NCBI GenBank assembly: GCA_027482795.1
Contig: JAIXVS010000291.1
Coordinates: forward strand, 1 to 9,676
DNA length: 9,676 nt
Direction of reading: 5' to 3'
Source: Rhodobacter sp.
GTDB lineage: Bacteria; Pseudomonadota; Alphaproteobacteria; Rhodobacterales; Rhodobacteraceae
The translations under genes were made by a program, and so were the position numbers. The first letter of the stretch is position 1, and each line of letters starts with the position of its first letter. The notes under the pieces were generated by a model. It was not told where the DNA came from. It did not search any database and was given only the letters and a program-made list of their open reading frames with translations. This document shows positions 1 to 5,267 of the stretch, in pieces.

Positions 1-174
1 CTAGAAGACACCACCCAAGGTGGGGCTGTGGAAATTGACAGCAACGGCCTGCTGGGCATATCGGCCCCTGTGGCGGAACCCGTGGCCGAAGCCGCCCCCG
101 CGCCCAAGATTTGCACCATCCGCACCCGCAAGGGCGGCGATGTGGTGGAAATTCCGATCCCTTGTTCGAACTAG
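1..174 (+). CDS. cpaB: Flp pilus assembly protein CpaB (RcpC), C-terminal fragment
   Basis: An open frame runs from the window edge to a TAG at 172-174, giving the last 57 residues of a protein whose start lies upstream. After a Pro/Ala-rich stretch with AEPVAEAAPAP, it ends in a basic-then-hydrophobic strand, CTIRTRKGGDVVEIPIP, followed by Cys-Ser-Asn. This resembles the tail I recall for CpaB/RcpC of Rhodobacterales, where the last strand often carries a RxG-x-x-V-V pattern. Two cysteines, at fragment residues 38 and 55, could form a disulfide in the periplasm. CpaB is an inner-membrane-anchored periplasmic protein with SAF domains that works with the secretin CpaC; here it lies directly upstream of cpaC, the usual order. 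The assignment rests on the tail and position only, since the SAF domain is outside the window. Confidence 0.75.
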   Translation, partial: LEDTTQGGAVEIDSNGLLGISAPVAEPVAEAAPAPKICTIRTRKGGDVVEIPIPCSN

Positions 175-195
175 GGCCCTTGTTCAAACTAAGGG
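159..195. repeat. Tandem near-palindromic repeat over the cpaB stop codon
   Basis: CCCTTGTTCGAACTAGGG (159-176) is followed immediately by CCCTTGTTCAAACTAAGGG (177-195). The copies differ by a G to A change and one inserted A. Each copy is itself close to an inverted repeat: the first pairs CCCT/AGGG and GTTC/GAAC around one mismatch, and the second pairs CCCTT/AAGGG and GTT/AAC. The first copy includes the cpaB TAG. No T-run follows, so a classical intrinsic terminator is not supported. It may be a local duplication or an mRNA 3'-end structure. Confidence 0.6.
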
Positions 196-242
196 GGCAA
201 GGTGCAGGCGCAATTTGCCGCCGCACCTGATGCAGAAATGCC

Positions 243-277
243 GCGCGCGGCCTACCAAATGCGGTGGGGCCGCGCGC
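243..277 (+). other. Strong GC-rich hairpin between cpaB and cpaC
   Basis: The arms GCGCGCGGCC (243-252) and GGCCGCGCGC (268-277) are perfect 10-bp complements. Inside them ACC (254-256) pairs with GGT (263-265), with a T-G wobble and one bulged G between, leaving a six-base loop. The next bases are C-rich, so there is no U-tract and a typical rho-independent terminator is unlikely. The stem could protect the 3' end of a cpaB transcript, act as a pause or partial terminator between upstream and downstream tad units, or form part of a cpaC leader. It lies upstream of the promoter candidate at 356-384. Confidence 0.6.
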
Positions 278-355
278 CCCCGCACCAAGCCCTAGCGGAT
301 CGCTGCGGCCAATTGGCGCGGAATATGTGAAAGACGGCGTGCAAGGTTTTGATTC

Positions 356-369
356 TTGATTAAAATCAA
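356..369. promoter_or_regulatory. Perfect FNR/CRP-family box upstream of cpaC
   Basis: TTGATTAAAATCAA fits the TTGAT-N4-ATCAA consensus of FNR-type regulators (FNR, FnrL, FixK, Dnr/NnrR class) at all ten fixed positions. It lies in the non-coding gap 75 bases before the cpaC start. A second TTGATT half-site sits just upstream at 349-354. In Rhodobacterales such boxes are bound by FnrL under low oxygen or by Dnr-type nitric oxide sensors; the motif alone cannot tell which. Its centre at 362.5 relative to the promoter candidate would place it near -28, which suits repression better than class II activation, but the transcription start is unknown. Confidence 0.6.
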
Positions 370-384
370 CAAATGCGGCACAAT
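356..384 (+). promoter_or_regulatory. Possible sigma-70-type promoter for cpaC
   Basis: TTGATT (356-361) and CACAAT (379-384) are separated by 17 bases, the preferred spacing, and each matches four of six consensus positions (TTGACA, TATAAT). This is the most AT-rich stretch of the cpaB-cpaC gap. If used, it would give a leader of roughly 50 bases before the cpaC ATG. The -35 element coincides with the left half of the FNR-type box. No transcript data support it, and alphaproteobacterial promoters are poorly predicted by eye. Confidence 0.35.
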
Positions 385-443
385 CAGGATCGGAGTGGGC
401 GCTTAAGACCCAACCGAAAGGCGAGAGCGAAAGGGCAGATCAA

Positions 444-1832
444 ATGCGGATGCGTGATCTATTGGGCGCGGGCGTGCTGGGCATTGGCCTATGCTTTGCC
501 GTGCCGCTAACTTTGGGCGCACAGACGCTAAAGGTGATGCAAGGCACCGCATCCGAACCCCTGAACGTGCCGATGAACCGCGCCGTGGTGGTGGAAAGCG
601 AAGTGTCCTTTGCCGAGGTCTCCATCGCCAACCCCGGCATTGCCGATATTTCCACCCTGTCGGACAAATCCATTTACGTGCTGGGCAAAACACCGGGCCG
701 CACCACGATGACCCTGCTTTCCCCCGATGGAAAACTGATTTCCAACGTGGATGTGCAGGTCACCCCCGACATTGCCGAATTCAAAGAACGCTTGAAACAG
801 ATTTTGCCAGGCGAGCCGATTGAAGTGCGCACGGCCAATGACGGTATCGTTCTGTCTGGCACGGTATCCTCGACCGCGAAGCTGGATTTGGCGCTGGATT
901 TGGCGGGCCGCTATGCGCCTGACCGCATTTCCAACCTGATGACCGTGGGCGGCACGCAGCAAGTGATGCTGAAAGTGCGCTTTGCCGAAATGCAGCGCTC
1001 GGTGTCTAAAACCATTGCCTCATCGCTGGCGGCCGCAAACAACGGTGCATCGGTTGAAACGGGCCAATGGCTGTCGGGCAACAATGGCCTGTCGAACCCA
1101 AGGGTTGCAACCACTTCGGGCATGGAAGGCGCGGCTGTGCTGAGCGGCGCATTGGGCAGCCTGCAATTCGCTGTCCTGCTAGAGGCGCTGGAAAGCAAGG
1201 GCGTTGTGCGCACTTTGGCCGAACCCAACCTAACCGCCCTATCGGGCCAGCAGGCCAAGTTTTTGGCGGGCGGCGAATATCCCGTGCCCGTGGCGCAAGA
1301 GGGCGGCCAGATTACCGTTGAATTCAAACCCTTTGGCGTTGAGCTGAACTTTGTGCCCACAGTGGTGGATGGCGATTTGATCAATCTGGTCATCGATGCG
1401 GCGGTATCGTCGATTGACACGACAAACACGCTGAACACGGGCGAGCTGACGATCAGCTCGTTCAAGCGGCGGCAAACCTCGACCACGGTGGAAATGCGCG
1501 ATGGCGAAAGTTTTGCCATTGCGGGGCTGCTGCAAGATGATTTTCGCAATTTAAACGGGCAAATCCCGTTTCTTGGCGATCTGCCCATTTTGGGCGCGCT
1601 GTTTCGCAGTTCGGCCTATCAACGCGCGCAGACCGAACTGGTTATCATCGTCACCCCGCATCTGGTGACGCCGACGCGCGGCGCGGCTATGGCCCTGCCC
1701 ACCGACCGCGTGCGCATTCCAACCGAGGCGGAATTCTTTTTGCTGGGCCAAACCGAAGGCAAACAAAAAGGCGCAGCAGGCGAGGTTGCGCGCCAAGATT
1801 TCAGCGGCTCTTATGGCTATGTGATGGAGTAA
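444..1832 (+). CDS. cpaC: Outer-membrane secretin CpaC (RcpA) of the Flp pilus
   Basis: This 462-residue protein would form the multimeric outer-membrane channel through which the Flp pilus leaves the cell. A signal peptide covers about residues 1-26, with a hydrophobic core after MRMRD and likely cleavage after LGA. Residues about 35-108 look like the pilus-type N-terminal domain of the T2SS/T3SS secretin family, with the recognisable stretch VSIANPGIADIS. Residues about 110-168 look like a BON-type domain (ILPGEPIEV...LSGTV). The secretin core follows, with the signature region IPFLGDLPILGALFRSS at 374-390 and TELVIIVTPHLV at 397-408. The length is normal for CpaC, which lacks the long N0-N3 array of T2SS secretins. 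AAAGGG at 430-435 is 8 bases before the ATG and supports this start. The stop is 4 bases from the next gene, so the two are probably co-transcribed. Confidence 0.95.
   Translation: MRMRDLLGAGVLGIGLCFAVPLTLGAQTLKVMQGTASEPLNVPMNRAVVVESEVSFAEVSIANPGIADISTLSDKSIYVLGKTPGRTTMTLLSPDGKLISNVDVQVTPDIAEFKERLKQILPGEPIEVRTANDGIVLSGTVSSTAKLDLALDLAGRYAPDRISNLMTVGGTQQVMLKVRFAEMQRSVSKTIASSLAAANNGASVETGQWLSGNNGLSNPRVATTSGMEGAAVLSGALGSLQFAVLLEALESKGVVRTLAEPNLTALSGQQAKFLAGGEYPVPVAQEGGQITVEFKPFGVELNFVPTVVDGDLINLVIDAAVSSIDTTNTLNTGELTISSFKRRQTSTTVEMRDGESFAIAGLLQDDFRNLNGQIPFLGDLPILGALFRSSAYQRAQTELVIIVTPHLVTPTRGAAMALPTDRVRIPTEAEFFLLGQTEGKQKGAAGEVARQDFSGSYGYVME
882..905 (+). repeat. Exact 12-bp tandem duplication inside cpaC
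   Basis: CTGGATTTGGCG occurs twice back to back (882-893 and 894-905), in frame, and encodes LDLA-LDLA at residues 147-154 in the helix of the BON-like domain. The identical codons point to a recent slippage duplication, but selection for a repeated helical pattern cannot be excluded. Confidence 0.8.
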
Positions 1833-1836
1833 GGCG

Positions 1837-2151
1837 ATGAAAACCACCCATGCACTTCCCGCCGCCCTTGCCGCCGCGCTGCTTCTTTCCGCCTGCGATG
1901 CCTATTCCTTTAACCGCGAGTCGGGCGATATGGATACGGGCAGCTTTGGCAATGCCACCATGGAAAACACGCTGCTGGCCACGGGGCAAATTCAGCCGCC
2001 CATGAGCCATGATAAATATGATCCGGGCCGCGCGGGCACCCTGCTAAACGGCAAATATGCCGCCGTCATCTGGCAGGGCTATATGGCGGGTGCCACGTCA
2101 CAGCACGCGGGCACGGCGGCAACAGGGGCGGGTGATACGGCGCAAGAATAA
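1837..2151 (+). CDS. Small lipoprotein in the cpaD/OmpA slot of the tad locus
   Basis: This 104-residue protein has a type II signal peptide: MKTTHALP, a hydrophobic core and the lipobox LSAC with Cys at residue 20. The residue after Cys is Asp, the inner-membrane retention signal in enterobacteria; whether this rule holds in alphaproteobacteria is uncertain. The mature part of 85 residues has no full domain that I can name. Two segments, DTGSFGNATMENTL (34-47) and LLNGKYAAVIW (69-79), resemble from memory the parts flanking the OmpA domain in lipoproteins encoded between cpaC and cpaE in other Rhodobacterales. The OmpA domain itself is absent. GGAGTAAGG at 1826-1834, overlapping the cpaC stop, serves as ribosome-binding site, which indicates co-translation with cpaC. 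A role in secretin or pilus assembly at the envelope is inferred from position. It is not a recognisable CpaD. Confidence 0.75.
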   Translation: MKTTHALPAALAAALLLSACDAYSFNRESGDMDTGSFGNATMENTLLATGQIQPPMSHDKYDPGRAGTLLNGKYAAVIWQGYMAGATSQHAGTAATGAGDTAQE

Positions 2152-2153
2152 TC

Positions 2154-2220
2154 GGGGCTTGCGCCATCTTGGCGTAAATGCCCCAGATTGATGCCGATTT
2201 GGCCCCAATCTTGCCGTTTT
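2154..2220 (+). terminator. Two adjacent hairpins after the small lipoprotein gene
   Basis: Three bases after the lipoprotein stop, GGGGCTTGCGCC (2154-2165) pairs with GGCGTAA...GCCCC (2171-2184), giving about 12 base pairs with one G-T wobble, a 2-base bulge and a 5-base loop. A second hairpin follows at once: AGATTG (2185-2190) with CAATCT (2206-2211) and an inner GCC/GGC pair, loop GATTT. Then comes TGCCGTTTT, with only four T residues. The pair may partly terminate cpaC transcripts or stabilise them; the U-tract is too weak to call a firm intrinsic terminator. Confidence 0.4.
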
Positions 2221-2260
2221 CCCCCCTCATATCACAATCCAGCGGAAACAGTCTGCCTGC

Positions 2261-2278
2261 CAGAATGGCGCAGAATGG
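2261..2278. repeat. 10-bp-phased direct repeat CAGAATGG upstream of cpaE
   Basis: CAGAATGG occurs at 2261-2268 and 2271-2278, a period of exactly ten bases or about one helical turn, 65 bases before the cpaE ATG. Such phasing suits a tandem protein-binding site, but the repeat is short and may be chance. The rest of the 2221-2320 stretch shows no further clear element. TTGCCG (2211-2216) and CACAAT (2233-2238), 16 bases apart, form a weak promoter candidate. Confidence 0.4.
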
Positions 2279-2342
2279 ATTTTGGGCCCAGCGCGCAAAC
2301 CCATTTTGAAGACTGCCCGCCCTTGAAAAGGACGGTTGTGTG

Positions 2343-3641
2343 ATGTCGAATGTCGCGATTATTGAAACTCTGCCCTCTGCGCTGGTGGCTTGCACCATTT
2401 CGCGCAATATCGAGGAATTCGAGCTTCTGATCGATGCAATGGAGGAAACCTTTGGCGAAAGCTGGGGGGATATTCCCTATGAAGATGCGCAACCTTTCCT
2501 TGCCCAAACCGATTCTGCGGGCCTGCGGTTTATGATCGTGGCGGTGAATGCCGCCGACGAGGCGGATATCGACCGTATTTCCGCCATTGTTGCCCAAGGC
2601 AAATCGCGCGGGCTTGGCGTGATTTTGCTGACCGATGCGATCAGCCCCACCGCGCTGCACAAACTGATGCGTTCGGGCGCGGATGATTTTCTGCCCTACC
2701 CCCTGCCCGATGATGCCTTTGACGAGGCGATCGCGCGGCTGGAAGACAAATTCGCCGCCGAAGAGGCAGCCGCCCAAATGCCTGCCCCCGCAGCCCCTGC
2801 CCCTGCCCCCGTGGCCGAAGTCGCCGCACCCGCCTTTCGGCCAAAGGGCGACCGCGATGGCGTGATCTTGCCCGTGCATGGCATGGCAGGCGGGGTTGGT
2901 GGCAGCACGCTGGCCGTCAACTTGGCGCATGAATTGGCCCTTTTGGGCGCAGGTGGCGCGGCGCGCGTCTGCGTGATTGATATGGATTTCCAATTTGGCA
3001 ATGTGGCAACCTATTTGGATTTGCCGCGCCGCGATGCGGTGATGGATTTTCTGTCTGATGCCGCGCTGGCCGACAGCGATGCCATGCTGGGCGCGATGCA
3101 AACCACCAAAGACGGGCTGCATGTGCTGACCTCGCCTTCCGATATGATGCCGCTCGAGGTCGTGACAGCCGCAGATGTGGGCCATATTCTGGACATGGCG
3201 CGCGCCAATTTTGACTATGTCATCGTTGATATGCCCACCACGATTGTATCTTGGACAGAGGCGGTGCTGACGCGGGCGGAATTGTACTTTGCTGTGGTCG
3301 AACTTGACCTGCGGTCGGCGCAAAATGTGCTGCGCCTGTTGCGCGCGCTAAAGGCGGAAAGCCTGCCTTATGAAAAGCTGCGCTATGCGCTGAACCGCGC
3401 GCCAGGCTTTACCGATTTGGCCGCCAAGGCGCGGGTCAAACGCATGGCCGAAAGCCTTGATATTTCTATGGAGTTGCAACTGCCCGATGGCGGCGCACCC
3501 ATATCGCACGCCAATGATCAGGGCCTGCCCTTGGCCATTGCTGCGCCCAAAAATGCCCTGCGCCGCGAGGTGCAGAAACTTGCCAAATCACTGTTTGATC
3601 TGAACACCGCCGCAGCAGCCCCTGCCAAGGCCAAGCGGTAA
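2343..3641 (+). CDS. cpaE: Pilus-localising ATPase-like protein CpaE (TadZ)
   Basis: This ParA/MinD-superfamily protein of 432 residues from the ATG is expected to place the Tad machine at its cellular site. Residues about 1-140 form a receiver-like domain without a clear phospho-acceptor pattern, ending in the typical RSGADDFLPYPL. A Pro/Ala linker (about 147-167) joins it to the ATPase-like domain. The P-loop region reads GMAGGVGGSTLAVNLA (180-195): the deviant Walker A motif (KGGVGKST in MinD) has Ala and Gly where the two lysines should be. Asp213 and Asp215 in VIDMDFQFG and the Walker B-like FDYVIVDMP (290-298) are kept. Atypical P-loops are common in CpaE/TadZ. A GTG at 2340 directly before the ATG would add one residue. 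AAGGA at 2328-2332 is 10 bases from the ATG and 7 from the GTG, so either may be used. Confidence 0.93.
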   Translation: MSNVAIIETLPSALVACTISRNIEEFELLIDAMEETFGESWGDIPYEDAQPFLAQTDSAGLRFMIVAVNAADEADIDRISAIVAQGKSRGLGVILLTDAISPTALHKLMRSGADDFLPYPLPDDAFDEAIARLEDKFAAEEAAAQMPAPAAPAPAPVAEVAAPAFRPKGDRDGVILPVHGMAGGVGGSTLAVNLAHELALLGAGGAARVCVIDMDFQFGNVATYLDLPRRDAVMDFLSDAALADSDAMLGAMQTTKDGLHVLTSPSDMMPLEVVTAADVGHILDMARANFDYVIVDMPTTIVSWTEAVLTRAELYFAVVELDLRSAQNVLRLLRALKAESLPYEKLRYALNRAPGFTDLAAKARVKRMAESLDISMELQLPDGGAPISHANDQGLPLAIAAPKNALRREVQKLAKSLFDLNTAAAAPAKAKR

Positions 3642-3730
3642 CTGCCCCCCTGCCCGCGCCCTGCCAGGCGCATCAGGGATTCTAAAACGACGACGAACCA
3701 TCTGCCGATTTTTTTCATCTGGGGAAAGCC

Positions 3731-5257
3731 ATGTTTTCGCGTTTCAAAAAGCCAGAGGGCGATGCCGCCCCCCGTATGATGCCAAGTGCCGCCGCGCAGG
3801 GCGCAATGCCTGCGCGCGCGCCTTTGGGTCAGCCAACCGCCCAGCGCAGCGCCGCTGCCGCGCCATCTGCACCCGCCCGCAGCGCAGCCCCCATGGCCCC
3901 TTCGGCCGTGGCGCATATGGCCGCCGCCGCCGCAGCCAGCGCCATGCGCAGCCCTGTGGAAATTGCCGCCGCTGACAAAGAGAAAAAGCGCAAAGAACGC
4001 CTTGCCCATATCAAACAAGATCTGCACAAGCGTCTTTTGGACAGTTTGAACCTTGCCGCGCTAGATCAGGCGACAGAGGCCAACCTTAAGGCCGAAATCA
4101 GCGCCATCACCGCCGAGGCGCTGGAAGAAATGTCGATCTCGCTGGCCAAGGACGAACGCCAGACGATGATCCAAGACCTGTATGACGAGGTGATGGGCCT
4201 TGGCCCGCTAGAGGCGCTGCTGCGCGATGAATCTGTGTCCGATATTCTGGTCAATGGCCCGAACCGCGTGTTTGTCGAACGCGGCGGCAAGCTGACCCTT
4301 TCGGACATCACCTTTAAAGATGAACGCCACCTTTTGCGGATTATCGATAAAATCGTCTCGGCCGTGGGCCGCCGTGTGGACGAAAGCAATCCCTATTGCG
4401 ACGCGCGCCTTGCCGATGGGTCGCGCTTTAACGTGATGGTGCCGCCTGTGGCGGTGGATGGCAGCCTTGTCTCGATCCGCAAGTTCAAAAAGGAAAAACT
4501 GGGGATTCCCGACCTTGTGCGCTTTGGCGCCTTTACCGAAGAAATGGCGATGTATCTGCAGGCCGCCGTGGCCTGCCGTTTGAACATCATCGTTTCGGGC
4601 GGCACGGGTTCGGGGAAAACCACCACGCTGAACGCGCTTTCATCGTTCATCGACAATACCGAACGCGTGCTGACCATCGAAGACACTGCCGAATTGCAAT
4701 TGCAACAGGTGCATGTGGGCCGCATGGAAAGCCGCCCGCCCAATGTGGAAGGCAAGGGCGCGGTCACCCAGCGCGATTGTTTGCGCAACGCCCTGCGGAT
4801 GCGCCCTGACCGCATCATTGTGGGGGAAACGCGCGGCGAGGAAGTGATCGACATGCTGCAAGCCATGAACACGGGCCATGACGGGTCGATGACCACAATC
4901 CACGCCAACAACGCCCGCGATGGTATTTCCCGCCTTGAAAACATGGTGGCGATGGCGGGCATTGAAATGCCGCTAAAGGCGGTGCGCAGCCAAATCGCAT
5001 CGGCTGTGAACGTGATTGTTCAGGCGTCCCGCCTGCAAGACGGATCGCGCCGCATGGTGTCGATCACCGAACTGACAGGGATGGAGGGCGAGATTATCTC
5101 GATGCAAGAGGTGTTTCGGTATGAACGCCTTGGCATTGAACCCAATGGCAAAATCATTGGCCGCTTTAATGCCACGGGCGTGCGTTCGCACTATTCCGAC
5201 CGTTTCCGCCAATGGGGCTATGATCTGCCCGCCTCTATCTATGACCCTGTAATGTAA
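3731..5257 (+). CDS. cpaF: Flp pilus secretion ATPase CpaF (TadA)
   Basis: This 508-residue protein belongs to the type II/IV secretion ATPase family (VirB11/GspE-like) and would power pilin insertion and extension from the cytoplasmic side. Residues about 10-80 are a low-complexity Ala/Pro-rich tail, followed by a charged helix (ADKEKKRKERL) and the N-terminal domain with GLGPLEALLRDESVSDILVNGP (about 156-177). The catalytic domain shows Walker A GGTGSGKTT (290-298), an Asp box TIEDTAELQL (315-324), a Walker B-type segment RIIVGETRGEE (361-371) and a His box GHDGSMTTIHANN (382-394). All key motifs are intact, so the enzyme should be active. GGGGA at 3721-3725 precedes the ATG by 5 bases. The 89-base gap after cpaE holds no convincing terminator, only a T7 run at 3709-3715 with no strong stem. 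tadB follows 10 bases after the stop. Confidence 0.97.
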   Translation: MFSRFKKPEGDAAPRMMPSAAAQGAMPARAPLGQPTAQRSAAAAPSAPARSAAPMAPSAVAHMAAAAAASAMRSPVEIAAADKEKKRKERLAHIKQDLHKRLLDSLNLAALDQATEANLKAEISAITAEALEEMSISLAKDERQTMIQDLYDEVMGLGPLEALLRDESVSDILVNGPNRVFVERGGKLTLSDITFKDERHLLRIIDKIVSAVGRRVDESNPYCDARLADGSRFNVMVPPVAVDGSLVSIRKFKKEKLGIPDLVRFGAFTEEMAMYLQAAVACRLNIIVSGGTGSGKTTTLNALSSFIDNTERVLTIEDTAELQLQQVHVGRMESRPPNVEGKGAVTQRDCLRNALRMRPDRIIVGETRGEEVIDMLQAMNTGHDGSMTTIHANNARDGISRLENMVAMAGIEMPLKAVRSQIASAVNVIVQASRLQDGSRRMVSITELTGMEGEIISMQEVFRYERLGIEPNGKIIGRFNATGVRSHYSDRFRQWGYDLPASIYDPVM

Positions 5258-5267
5258 GGATACTGCG

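Noticed and set aside
20..295. 91-codon + strand frame over the cpaB end and the following gap
   Set aside because: It overlaps the cpaB tail in another frame, is rich in Arg and Pro from GC-rich sequence, has no ribosome-binding site and resembles no family.
360..374. CtrA-type site (TTAA-N7-TTAA) in the cpaC promoter region
   Set aside because: TTAA at 360-363 has no partner seven bases later (AAAT at 371-374), so the site is not supported.
2232..3323. Long open frame (363 codons) on the minus strand opposite cpaE
   Set aside because: The product is rich in His, Gly, Arg and Gln without domain structure, the usual antisense shadow of a GC-rich gene; cpaE in the other strand has clear motifs.
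3659..3715. Possible terminator between cpaE and cpaF (CCCTG/CAGGG and a run of seven T)
   Set aside because: The stem has only five pairs with a ten-base loop and lies 30 bases from the T-run, so it does not form an intrinsic terminator.
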